The notes under the pieces were generated by a model that was not told the origin of the DNA, searched no databases, and worked only from the letters and a program-made list of their open reading frames with translations. The translations under genes were made by a program, and so were the position numbers. From the NCBI GenBank assembly GCA_030704615.1, contig CM060732.1, positions 8,432,001-8,496,000 on the forward strand: a stretch of 64,000 bases of DNA. The letters run 5' to 3'. Below, one piece after another: positions 23,331 to 34,301 of the stretch (within the stretch, counting starts at the first letter, position 1; each line of letters opens with the position of its first letter). The stretch is from Takakia lepidozioides (lineage: Eukaryota > Streptophyta > Takakiopsida > Takakiales > Takakiaceae).

Positions 23331-24275
23331 GAGTGGGGACGAGCAGGTGAGGACCACTAGGTGCAGACATCCATGGCACATGTGGGAGGTGCTCAAGGTT
23401 CAGAGGGAGTTGGCAGCCAAGGTGACGGTGATGGATGAGGTTGGGGATTCTCCTCGGGTTGAGGAGGTCCTCAAGGATGAGATGATAGGGCAGGATGAGG
23501 CTTTGTCACTGACTGAGCAGGCAGGGAACACTGCTCAAGAGGTTGCGGCATAGCAACCACGGAACGCGTCTCTTACCTCTAAGTCTGCTGGACTTAAGAT
23601 TGCAGTTAAGGAGGACAATTGGGAGCCTGATATTGGACCCATTGTCACTGGAGAAGAGAGACGATGTATACGGCGGTTCCTGAGGGCTTACAGGAATTGT
23701 TTTGCCTTCAGTTTGAAGGACTTGGGAGCACTGAAGGGTCAGGAAATTTGTATTGAGTTGGCTAATAACACGCCAATCTTTCGGAGACCCTATAGATACA
23801 GTGACATGGAGAGGTCTTTGATTCAGATGAGGACTCAAGATCTATGGGAGGCTGGTTTGGTGGAGCTCTCTGGTGGAGAGTATGCTTCAGCCACAGTGAT
23901 GCCAGCCAAAAAGGATATCTATGGCAATTGGACGGAGAGACGTATGTGTGGTGATTACTGGCCTGTAAATCGTCAGACCAAGTCTAATAAGTATGCCATG
24001 CCCACATTAAGGAGATCTTTGATGCCATTGGGCATGCCAAGGTCTTTAGCACTTTGGACTTGCGGTCTTGGACTTTGGACTTTGCGGTCTTTAGCACTTT
24101 GGACTTTGATGGATTGAGTCGCAATCCATGCACGAGCCAGCAGGATGTCACTAAAGCTCGGTGGCATGGTGAAACGGATGAGGAGATGGTGCCCAGATGG
24201 CATGCATTTGCCTTTTTGTGTATCTTGGCATCGGGAGGTCAGGTTGGACCTACAACAGGGATGACTTTAGACTGA
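23331..24275 (+). pseudogene. Ty3/gypsy RT N-terminal part (plus copy)
   Basis: An acidic linker follows the methyltransferase with a single TAG (about 23,551). From 23,590 the frame reads the usual lead-in to gypsy RT (NCFAFSLKDLG), then ATVMPAKKD, then RRMCGDYWPVNRQT, then AMPTL. After a frameshift near 24,005, D-A-I-G-H-A-K-V-F-S-T-L-D-L follows. The sequence then breaks down in a short duplication of the VFSTLD segment (24,040-24,120). The catalytic YxDD motif and RNase H are missing, so this copy cannot reverse-transcribe. Confidence 0.85.
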
Positions 24276-25828
24276 GTGTCTGAGGACCCTGAGGCTAGTG
24301 ATGAGCCAGGTGGTGCCAGAGATATACATGAGGATTCGGCTGTGTTGGACTACCTTCACATGGGAGACACGGCAGCCACTATGACTGCCAGGGAGAGGGA
24401 TTGGATCCTACAACAAGCCAAGAGGTTCAAGTGGGAAGGGATACACCTGCTCCGAGTGTGGAAGGATGGTCAGGTGAGGATTGTGCCTCACCCCCACACA
24501 GCGTGCACAGTTAGTGCGGCATGCCCATGAGGAGTTGGGGGCATTTTGGAGTGCGACGCACTCACAGTCTACTGTAGGGGCAGTATTGGTGGCGTGGTAT
24601 GCACAGAGAGGTGCAACAGTTCGTGGCTAGGTGCATGGTGTGTGACAGGGTGCGTGCTTCATTCAACGCCCCTACACCACAGTTGCATCATTTACCCATC
24701 ATGGGATTGGGCTACAGGTGGAGTCTTGACTTCGCAGGGCCGTTGCCACTGACGATACGCCACCACAGATATATGTTGGTGATGGTGGAGCAATTCTACA
24801 AGTGGATTGAGTTGGTTTTGTTGCCTGACAAGGCTAGTGAGAGGGCAACGTATGCATTATTGGATCGTGTGCTTAGCCGATTCGGTGCTCCAGCTGAGGT
24901 ACTCACGAACCAAAGGAGAGAGTTCTTGGGGGAGTTTCAGTGTCGCGGCCCTTTGCCTTGAGGGCAGGGGGTCGGGACACAAGAGGGGCTGCCCCTGTGG
25001 TGGGGGCAGTGGCAACAATGGGTACGGGGGCCGAAGCACCCTTGAGTGAGGCACTCAAAGAGGCGGAGGCACTCACTAGGTGGAGCCCCGCACACCGGGT
25101 TGCGGTGGGGGTGGTTCCACGAGGGGTGGTGGTAGCTTAGTGGGTCATAGTGGGGGTGGCATATTACTCACCATGGGGCGTAAACCTTGTGGTGGGAGTC
25201 GTGGGGAGTCTTGGGACTCACCACGGCCCAATGGGGCCGTGGTGGGTAGGCCAAGACTCACCGGGAGTCGAGGCTATGACTTGAAGGGGAGCTTACCGAA
25301 GTGAGGTGCGCGACATTCAGGATTTGTGTGAGAAAGCCTTGATAGACCACCATACCACTTCTCATGATCATCCCGATGGCTTGGCAGAGAGAGTTGTGCA
25401 AACGGTGAAGAGGGGTTTGCGCAAGTAAGATTTGCAGAAGAAACACCTAGAAGATTGGGATATTCAGGTACCTTGATTAGCCATGGGCTACAGGTTCAGC
25501 AAGCAAGCATCACCTACCTCCTTCTCACCATATTTCCTTCTCTTTGGCCGAGAGCCGGATTTGCCTGCAGCCATTCGTAGGGACACTGCTCGAGTCCTTA
25601 ACCTTGACAATCCGGTCGTGTGGGTACGTGCATGTGATCAGCGTGCAGAGTTGTTCAAGAAAGTCATGCCTATGGCTTTTGAGAACCTTGCCATTGCACA
25701 ACACCGTGATACGTTGAGGTATGCTACTATACGTGGTGGAGGATATCGTCATAGGGTTCAGAGGTTCCACCCTGGGGACTATGTTTATTTGCAGCAGACT
25801 GCTCCTATGACCCTGGATGTCACTGCAG
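24276..25828 (+). pseudogene. Ty3/gypsy integrase (plus copy)
   Basis: The order is AKRFKWEGIHLLRVW (24,418-24,465), an HHCC domain in shifting frames to CMVCDRVRASF (about 24,660), the core with first Asp in WSLDFAGPLP, and a second site reading VLTNQRREF where the Asp has become Asn. An insertion interrupts at 24,941-25,315. The Glu region (DGLAERVVQTVKRGL) and C-terminal domain (FHPGDYVYLQQTAP) follow. Stops lie near 25,427 and 25,474. The minus copy keeps the Asp but lacks the first-Asp region, so each copy is broken differently. Confidence 0.85.
24941..25315. mobile_element. 375-bp solo-LTR-like insertion
   Basis: It begins TGTCGCG and ends CGCGACA (TG...CA with short inverted ends). 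It is flanked by the 5-bp direct repeat TTCAG at 24,936-24,940 and 25,316-25,320. It interrupts integrase exactly where the minus copy is continuous. The interior is GC-rich. The size, ends and 5-bp duplication fit a solo LTR. Confidence 0.75.
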
Positions 25829-26696
25829 AGCTGTTAGAGGGCTGTTTGGGACTTAGACGCTTTTACGGGTTCTGTGGGGTACCCTTAATTTTGCGCAGAC
25901 TTACAAATGGTAGACTTAGGCCACACAGGTTTAGGGGTGATAGACAGGCTCACACAGTCGAGTCATGGGTTATCACAGCCCGACACAGCTTTACACAGCC
26001 AGTCACAGCTCGGCACAGTCACAGCCCAACACAGTTTAGGGTCACAGCGCACGGAGGGAACGGTTATCATTAGCAGGGAACTATTGTGTGGGAACGACAT
26101 CTGCAGAGGGAACGTGTTACTTCAGGGGTGACAGTTAGTTAGTTAGGTGGTTGGAACAGCTTGCAGGTAGATTAGGCAGAGCAGCACCAGGTAGGGGATC
26201 ACTTCACGGGGAGCGCTTCTTGGACATGCATGAGAGGAGATCAGGCGAAGAGTAAGAATGGGAGCAAGGATGGAGAGCACGGTGAAGGAGGAGAGATGAA
26301 TAGTAGATGCTTGTTACATGCAAAGCTGTAGTGATACTGTAGGGCAGATTGGAGACACCAAGGCATTGGCTTGATACCTGATAAATCATAATCTGATACT
26401 TATTCGATACAATCACACTGTGTAGAGATACATGAGTGAAGCTGTGGAATGAATGGATGAGTGAATGGAACCTGGTAGATACTGAAGCAAATTGATGCTT
26501 CAGTATACACAGTAAGGTAAATTGCTAACATGAAGGCAAGAAGAAATACAAATAGGAAGCACAACCATGATTCACTAGTTATAGGTCATGACTGATTGTT
26601 CTGAGCGGGCTGAATGCTTAGAGATATCCAACTCTTCTATCTTGGAGTTTCCACCTCGGATAGCGAAGGGATGGGTGAGTAAAAGCCGCTCAACAA
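25829..26696. mobile_element. About 870-bp insertion of unknown type
   Basis: The integrase C-terminal reading breaks after MTLDVTA and resumes with ILRVQEVLPSG at about 26,705, whereas the minus copy reads straight through. The interior has a run of CACAG-rich words near 25,950-26,040 and no coding domain. An inverted pair GCTTTTAC / GTAAAAGC lies near the two ends. No target duplication could be read. Confidence 0.6.
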
Positions 26697-27011
26697 GGGC
26701 GTGCTATTCTGAGGGTTCAAGAGGTGTTGCCCTCAGGTATCCTGATCTTGGAGGGTCAGGATGGCATGACTTGGAAGGACCATGTGCGTAATTGTGCGCC
26801 ATGTCACCTTCCCAATGTCGATGGCAGAGTTGACCCAAACTTGACAGTGATACCTACAGGTTTGAGGTGCATGCTCTGTGGGTCTGCCAAAGGGGCAGCC
26901 ACCATGCTGGTGTATGATCAATGCTCAAGAGGTTGGCACATAGGATGCTTGCCACCGCCTCTTGAGAGGGTTCCTGATGGAGATTGGTTATGTCTACACT
27001 GCTTGGGATAG
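26697..27011 (+). pseudogene. Integrase tail with PHD finger (plus copy)
   Basis: After ILILEGQDGMTWKDHVRNC there is a C4HC3-type PHD finger: C-x2-C (CMLCG), a second pair reading Y-x2-C where the minus copy has C-x2-C, W-H-x2-C, and W-L-C-x2-C (DGDWLCLHCLG), ending at a stop at 27,009-27,011. PHD fingers usually read histone H3 tails, so it may direct integration to particular chromatin; that is inference. The loss of one zinc ligand suggests this copy no longer folds properly. Confidence 0.85.
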
Positions 27012-27119
27012 TGGCAGTGGATATGACTAGTGGCAGCTAACAAGACATGCGGGGCCGAGCTCATAGGAGTCAATACACAAGATCTCAGGCTCAAGTTCAC
27101 AGGTTGCAAGACGGCTTGC

Positions 27120-27783
27120 ACTAGTGGTGGCTAGTGGCAGCCTAATGGTGCACTAGTGGTGGACTAGTGATAGACTAGTATTTGATATGCATATGTGTTG
27201 TGTGGTTTTGGACAACGATGTAGTTGTGTAGCGATGTGTATGTGCACGACAATTGTCAAGTTATTTTACCACTAGTGTGAAGTTAGTTAGGAAATAGCTA
27301 GCTTTTATATATTGACATTTGGGATGATCCAAGTGTCAATCCAGGGGCCAATATATGTTTGGGCACCTGGCGTGGTTATCTTCACGGCAGATCGCGGTGC
27401 GCTCATCTTTCTCGAGTTGAGCCTCACCGCGTCTAGCTATGGCGCCGTAGTGTGGATTCCCCATGGCATGGGGTGCACTTGGCTCGACTTGTATTTGAGT
27501 GATGATTCTATATGCATAAGTTTATGCTTCAGCTTTGTGAGCTCGCATGAGCTTGTGTGTATTCTTCTTTGTTTATCAAGCTGTCTAGTGGTTGACTAGT
27601 GGTTGACTAATGGCTGCACTAGTGGTGGCTAGTGGCAGCCTAGTGGTGGACTAGTGGTTGCACTAGTGGTGGGCTAGTGGCAGCCTAGTGGTGGACTAAT
27701 GATAGACTAGTGTTTGGTGTGCACATGTGTTGTGTGGTTTTGGACAATGATGTAGTTGTGGAGCGATGTGTATGCGCACGACA
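27120..27783 (+). repeat. 3' LTR-like block of plus gypsy copy
   Basis: The 325-bp repeat lies at 27,254-27,578. It is flanked on both sides by CTAGTGG-type tandem words and by a direct repeat (GTTGTGTGGTTTTGGACAA at about 27,199 and 27,731). This is the mirror image of 13,470-14,190. The right edge, GCGCACGACA, abuts LINE ORF1 at 27,784. Confidence 0.75.
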
Positions 27784-29350
27784 AAAAAAACCGTTGTCTT
27801 TAAAGAGTACCCCCTCGTCCACGAGTGCCAGAATATTTGTGTTGGGAGTGAGATCTTCTCTTAGACCAGGGAAAGCTTCCGCATATGCTCCCCAGGTGAC
27901 CGCTGAGTGGGCTTGAAGAGAGTAAAGCGGGAGCTTGGAGCGGAGATAATCCTGAATCTTCGTGCAAAGCGTCGGTATCGGGGTGTTATCCATAGGGGGT
28001 TTTTCCATAAATGAGTGCACATCCTGAACCGTGATACAAATTGAATCCAGGTGCATGTTGTCCTCTGCGGTGACCAGGAAAGCAGGCCGGGGTGTTCTTC
28101 TGAAGACCATTGGAGTGACACAAGCAGCGACTGGAGCCTCACAGGATTTGAGTTGCGAGTAGCCTCTGAGAGCCAGAGTTCGGAATGATTGCAGCTTTGT
28201 GCAGAACTTTGCAATTACTGGGTTGTAAGCGATGGCAGCAGGGCGAGGGAGAGGCTGGGGGGGATCCACCAGTGGTCTCTTCAAAATGCTAGAGCTTGAG
28301 GCTACAGACTTCCTTTTGATGGCTGCCGCTTCGATCTCCCATCCGATTATACGGTGTTCTCCAGGGTGGGGGTTTGATGTCGGAGAAGAGTTGTGAATAA
28401 GGGGAGCAATACCAGCCTCCAAGTGGGTGAAACCAGCCCTTTTCCTTTTTAGCTTTGGGGCAATCTGCCTTGAGGTGCCCAATTAGACCACAGTAATAAC
28501 AAGCTGAGGATGATGTATCTTCAGACACTTTAACGGAGAAAAAGTTACCCTGATCATCTATTGGAAGTATGATGAATTATGGCAGAATTGTGTCATTAGG
28601 CATCGTAACCATGATCTTTGCAAATCCATTATCATGAAGCCTTGATGCAATGGTCATACCTTTCCATGCTGGGTCCTTCCTCAATTCCTCCGTGCACATG
28701 CTGGGATCAAACACCGCCAAGCAACCCAAAAATGAACCGAAGAAATTGCCAATATCTGGAAGGAAGTGGAGATATTGGTCTGGGATATAAGGAAGAGAGA
28801 TGATCCTAGGACTCCATACTTTACCATTCATGTTCCCCATATTCTTGGACCAATGGAATATGTTTACGTTAAACCCATGCAAGTGAGGATTGAAGGAGAG
28901 GGCTGTACTCGCTGCCTCTTTGGATTCCATCACAATAGAGAAGAAGCCCCTTCCTCTTGCTTGACAAAAGTGATGGTGCAGGTCACCTGAACCACCTAGG
29001 TGCCTGACGGCCCAGTCTCTCACGAAGGCTCTGCCAACCTTTTTTCCCGGGAAGTGCAGGATGATCCCCCTGCTCTCAATTTCCGCAACCCGACTTTCAA
29101 GGTGGGTGGTTTTGATGTTGACAAGCGGGTGCTCCTGGCTCATGTTGTCCTGCAGAGCATCAGTCTCAACAGACGACCCATCCGAGAAATCTGTGTCCTG
29201 ACTAGGAGGAGATCGTGGTGACTCGTCTACACTCACCGGCATCGGTATTGAGGGCCCCTGGGAAATCTCCACTGTGCTGGGAATTGGTGGGCGCGACGAC
29301 GAGGAGGGGTCCATGACACTGCGACCTCTGGATTGCGCTTGATGCGCCAT
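27784..29350 (-). pseudogene. LINE ORF1: DUF4283-like and CCHC knuckle
   Basis: The ATG at 29,350 starts a Ser/Pro-rich N-terminus (about 80 residues). A DUF4283-like RNA-binding region follows (GIILHFPGKKVGRAF, then HHHFCQARGRGFFSIVM, then FHWSKNMG). After one in-frame stop near 28,576 comes a zinc knuckle C-x2-C-x4-H-x4-C (CYYCGLIGHLKADC, about 28,500-28,460). A basic C-terminal region runs to LFKDNGFF at 27,784, where retroelement sequence begins. ORF1 proteins coat LINE RNA. Strand, type and phase suit the ORF2 at 6.5-10.3 kb. Confidence 0.8.
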
Positions 29351-30160
29351 GAAGAATCCCGTTCCAGTGGAGGGCTACAGGCGCCGAGGAACTCCGAATC
29401 TAGTGGGACCTGATCTAGATGGAGCAGGTTTGAAGGCTTTATTGAGAAGAGGACCCATCGTTGGAGAGTGGAGATTGCAGCTTGTAGTACGCGGGAGATC
29501 AGGTAGCTTGAGAAAGGTGAAAGAGAAGTGCTAAGTAGATCGAGATGGCAGGGAGCGAAGACTTGCGGCAGCTGGCGAGCAAGGGGCCTGCACTCTTCAA
29601 AAGGAGAGAAGCACGGGCCGGAAGGAGAGGCTGAGGCTGGATGATCAGCTGAAGCAGGGTCGCGACGTGAGGGGGACCTAGAGGGAAGTTAGTGAAGGTG
29701 ATGGCTGCTTGGTGGCTGAGGCCAAAGTTTGTCGGTGATCATTACTCAAATGGAAGAATGAGGGGGATGATTGGTTGGGGCGGGGTTTAATGAAGGAAAG
29801 TCGAGGATGGCACAGTTTGAAGGCGGCTTGGCATTAAGGGAGATTGATGAGGACTTACCATCGGTACAGATTTCCAAGCATGCCGAAGGGATGAAGATGG
29901 CAAGTTCATCAGGGGATGAAGCCAAAACATGAGGCTTGAAAATGACGTTCCGAGAGAGGATAGGGCGATGCTGCAGGATTAAAATGATGCTTGGGGTACG
30001 GGGGCTTGCTCCGAGGACAGATTGATGATGCCTCGTGATTGGGCTGCAGGATGATAGAGACAAGGAGAGAGAAGCACCATAGATAGGCATTAGCGAGTTC
30101 TCTCTCACCCCGTAGAACGCGGAGCTCTACCTCCGCCTCCATCCCCCACCTTCTTTCATT
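29351..30160 (-). other. LINE 5' untranslated region
   Basis: This is the sequence upstream of ORF1 on the minus strand. It is pyrimidine-rich near 30,060-30,160 (minus strand purine-rich GGTGGGGGATGG). It has no convincing frame, although several short shadows exist. The 5' end is placed near 30,160, where AT-rich sequence starts; it is approximate. 30,161-30,550 is AT-rich intergenic DNA before the TyrRS gene. Confidence 0.4.
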
Positions 30161-30551
30161 AGAATATCATTCATAATTTTCCAATCTGAAAGAGTAATAT
30201 TTTCTGTATATATGAATTTGTTACGTTTCATCAATATAGTTGGTTCACGAACCAAATAACCATCACGTCACGTATATAATTCACCTACACCTATTATTCA
30301 CCGATACAATTTGAATAAAGCTCAAAAGGCAACCCCCCCAAAAAAAAGAAGAAAAAAAATCATCTACACTATTAACTAGTGAAGGTACATCTTCTACATT
30401 TTGGTGTTTTCTGGTGTAGGTACATCAGGATCTTCGCCCTTTTCAGCACTGATGCGTGGTCTCCCTTTAGGGAGCCAATAAACTTACTAGTAAACAACGA
30501 GGCATAAGCGCAGCGGGCGAGGAGAGAGCTACGGGGTCGGGGTAGTGGGCG

Positions 30552-33514
30552 ATGGCTGCCGCGAGGGCCATGGCCTGCCAGTGCCTGTCCCATCCTTGTG
30601 ACTACCGTTGCGCTCCCGGAGGATTGCTTACTGTTGTTAGAGCACTGCCTGCAATTTTTAATTCTACCAGGAGTTCTCATTGTAGTCCACGAAATTGTTC
30701 AACTGTGGGTTTGATCAGACCGTGCAGCTATGGCGGAGTTCGGAGCTCCCGTGTTGATGTATTCGAGGACAGTTGTAGCTTCCAGGATAGATGTAGTTCG
30801 CATTCGGGTTTCTCAGGTAGAGCTTGTTTCCCCAGCGGAAGGAATAGAAGCCTGTCAGATTTGGTCCTGGCTAGGGCACATGTGTCTGTGGAAGAGAGAG
30901 ACACTGCGGTACAAAGTGGCACTCGTAATGTAGTAGATGTTCTTGAGGAAAGGGGATTGATTGAGTCGATTACTGGCGAGGAGCTTCGAGCCACATGTAT
31001 GAAGCAGCCGTTGAAAGTATACTGCGGATTTGACCCCACGGCAGAATCTCTACACCTTGGAAATCTGTTGGGGATTATTGTTCTTTCATGGTTTCAGCGG
31101 TGATTCACCTCTATCGCAAATTTTTCTAAATATTCGTGGAATTTGTAAAGTTAGCAGCGTATTTTATTTGTCAGATCTACGGTTAGGCCAAAGGGTTGAT
31201 TCGAAGACTTTTAAGCCACACCTGCTCCAGTAGGCGAGTTTATACTCTCTGAGTAGCGCAATGAAGTGAAGGATTTATAGCGGGAATGGGAAAAGGTGAT
31301 CCAACAACGACGATTGGCATGTGAACAAATGTGGAGCAATTCCAACTGACAAATTAAATAGGATGCCATTGTTTCATATTCTCAAAGAATTCTCTTGGAG
31401 CATCGTACAGTAGAAATCTTAATGTGAACATCTGAGACATCTCGAAGTAACTTTGAGGAAGTTGTGCTTTAGGTGTGGCCATGTTCCAGTCGCTTTGCTG
31501 GGAGGTGCTACCGCGAGAGTTGGTGATCCTTCGGGAAAGAGCAATGAAAGACCAGTAATGGATGATGAAACAATTTGCAGGAATTTGAAGGGCATTCGAG
31601 GGATTCTTGCTCAGATCTTGAAGGTGGGTGCCTAGATTCTAACTTCATGTGAAATGTGTATCTGGATTCAAGAAACAGTGAGAGGATTTTATGACACCCA
31701 GGGAGGCCCTGGAGCCCGAAGGACACAATTAGAACGAGGTATTTTATGCCGGTCTGTTTCTCTGTCAAGTCTCATTGAGGTTCATTTCACCTCAAACATG
31801 ATGTGGTATCAGGTGGAAGATGTGGCTCCAGAAGAAATCGCGAATAAGAAAGAAGCCATCTCAGGCAAGAAGGAAGCCATAGAGAATGCATCTTCAGTGA
31901 TAGAAACATCAGAGCTCATGGATAGAGATTGGGAGGCCAAGGAAAGGCACACTCCCATTATACTCAACAATTATGATTGGTGGAAGGATTTCAGTCTCTT
32001 GGACTTCTTGAGAGATGTAGGGAAGTATGCAAGAGTGGGAACAATGATGGCAAAGGAGAGCGTGAAGGAAGAAACGATTGAACTCAGAGGAAGGCATGAG
32101 CTACACAGAGTTCACATACCAACTGCTTCAGGGTTATGACTTTATCCATCTGTTCAAGGTATGGGGTTTAGGGTTTAAGGACACACCTCTACCTCATCTA
32201 AATTTGTTTGTCGCTATTTTTCCAAAATCATTGTGGCATCTCCTTCCTCTCTCTTGCTCTCTCTCTGGTGTTCGCAACATTATAAGGTTCCTTTCTGGCT
32301 TTCTTACTCACTTTCTCTCTCAGCTGAGCTTGGTCTTAAGAAATTACATTCTCGTCCATCTCATCTCCTCCACCTCCCTCAAGTATCATCCGAGGAAAAT
32401 CTTAATGAGGGTGTTGGTGACTTTGTGCAAGTGGTATAACCTTTTCAGACTGGCTGAGTTTCATATATTATGGGCAAAACTTCACCCTATCTCTGAGTGG
32501 GTTAGTGTCCCACAAACATTCACAGCGAAAGGTCAATGTCTGGATTTGTAATGAGAGAGCACATGGGACACATGCGTTTGATTTGTCCAGATCTGTGTGC
32601 ACAACTGTTGTTTCAGGAAGAGGGGGTGTCAGTACAAATAGGCGGGAGTGACCAATGGGGAAATATCACAGCAGGTACCGATTTAATACGGAGAGTGCTG
32701 CAGCAAGAAGGGGCCTATGGGCTGACATTCCCTCTCTTGCTAAAGAGCGATGGTAGCAAATTTGGAAAATCTGAGGGTGGGGCAATATGGCTATCAACCT
32801 TGCTCCTGTCCCCGTACAAATTTTACCAACATCTGTTTGCAACACCTGATTCGGATGTTATAAGGTTCATGAAAATGCTTACTTTTGTTGACCTTGAAGA
32901 GATTCAAACCTTAGAACAAAGCATGGGTAAAACCGGATATGTTGCAAATTCAATTCAGAAAAGGTTGGCCGAAGAGGTCACCCGTTTTGTTCATGGAGAT
33001 CAGGGACTGGCCGAGGCTGTGAAGGCCACCCAGGCATTGGCTCCTGGAGCATCCGCCCGACTTGACTGGACAGCACTTGAAGCCATAGCTGAAGATGTAC
33101 CATCATGTTCTCTTTCTCAATCTTCTGTCTTAAATTCCTCTTTGGTGGATTTGTGTGTAAGCTCTGGACTTCTTCCAAGCAAAGCTGGCGTACGGCGACT
33201 GATCAAGCAAGTATGCAAGTCATCCTAAGTGTACTGTGTTTCAATCGATACATTCATAAGTTTCAAATTCATTATAATAACTTAGCAGGTTTCTTCTCAA
33301 GGGCTCTGTTACTTGTCTGCTTGTCCTACTTGGACATCTTATGCCAAGAACTTTCATGGAATTTAACTGTTGATTTGGACAGGGTGGACTCTACCTAAAC
33401 AATGAAAAGGTCGAAGACGAAGGGAAGTCTGTGGTGGCAGATGATATTGTCGATGGGAAGATGCTGCTATTATCTGTAGGCAAGAAGAACAAACTGGTGG
33501 TTCGCGTAGTATGA
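30552..33514 (+). CDS. Tyrosyl-tRNA synthetase, organellar, five exons
   Basis: The enzyme charges tRNA-Tyr for plastid and mitochondrial translation. Exons by GT-AG rules are 30,552-31,099, 31,473-31,623, 31,813-32,158, 32,617-33,210 and 33,383-33,514. The first about 120 residues are Ser/Arg/Cys-rich and look like a transit peptide. The class I HIGH-type motif is HLGN (31,053-31,064), in [16 protein letters not shown]. Further core motifs are [31 protein letters not shown] and [15 protein letters not shown]. The KMSKS-type loop is KFGKS (32,758-32,772). The last exons carry the S4 RNA-binding tail ([17 protein letters not shown]). In exon 3 a tandem GAAG duplication (within 32,063-32,071) shifts the frame between SVK and KRL. 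Without it the product would be 588 residues. It is either a recent null allele, a pseudogene or a sequencing error. Confidence 0.92.
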
Positions 33515-34301
33515 TTTCAGTAAGTCACAAACCCACTTCCCCGTTTCTTCGCCTGATAAGCACTGTTCTTACCAAATGGTTTCATCCCCTAAAAAATCTC
33601 TCTCAAATGGGGTCATGGATGTAAACCATGATCAACTCTGCTGGATTAGTTCACAGACTCACTCGGTGTTCCTTTGACACATACCATACACTGATTTGAA
33701 TATCAGACCCTGAACCAGTTTCAACCATGATGCAGCTGGAGGTGACTTGTTCCACTTGGTAACTAGGAATTGAAGGAACATGTGCCCACTTTCCAGCAAA
33801 AAACCGAAATACCCCACTAACTAATGAGCCAACTGACTGTATTCCTGGGTTAAGCAATGTTGGGCACCTGCTTAGCTCGCTGCTCAACCTAACACTACCT
33901 TTGGGGATGATTCTCTCAAATTAACACTGGCCCACGGTTTCATGAAGTAGAATATTCTCCAAAGTCCAGTGCAGTACATGATATGTGATACATGGTCATA
34001 TCAGAATCAAGCACCGGGGGTGCACCCCAAAGTGCAGTGCAACTTTATATCGAGTCATAACCTCACAGAAAAATGTGCTGTATTCCACATATATGTCCCG
34101 AGTTGCACATCACACTCTGCATAAAACACACATGCTACAGTGCACAACCAAATAACATCTGTTGGTGCTAATTGATGAAACAAAGAATGAGAAATTATTC
34201 AAATAGTTGTAGAACCACTGCATTGTAGACGCAGAGACTCTCCTCGGCATTCAGATATAATGGACCTGAACTGTATGTTTGGCAATGTCATTATCCGCAA
34301 T
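33515..34301. other. TyrRS downstream region, no gene
   Basis: The likely 3' untranslated region of TyrRS grades into AT-rich intergenic sequence. No domain, RNA gene or repeat was recognised. Short frames on both strands are not supported. Confidence 0.5.

Larger units (their letters stand above)
6450..30160 (-). mobile_element. L1-like LINE split by nested insertions
   Basis: Both halves lie on the minus strand in the right order for one element. The 5' end and ORF1 lie at 30.16-27.78 kb, and the ORF1 tail and ORF2 at 11.14-6.45 kb. The ORF1 frame ending at 27,784 (ILALVDEGVLFKDNGFF) can be continued in frame at 11,136 leftward (PGVWAESDHFDEPYNSTR), as if 11,137-27,783 had been inserted. 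The LINE's 3' end and poly(A) tail are missing, because at 6,450 it abuts gypsy RT. No clean target duplication could be read at the internal junction, since it falls in an A8 run. Confidence 0.65.
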
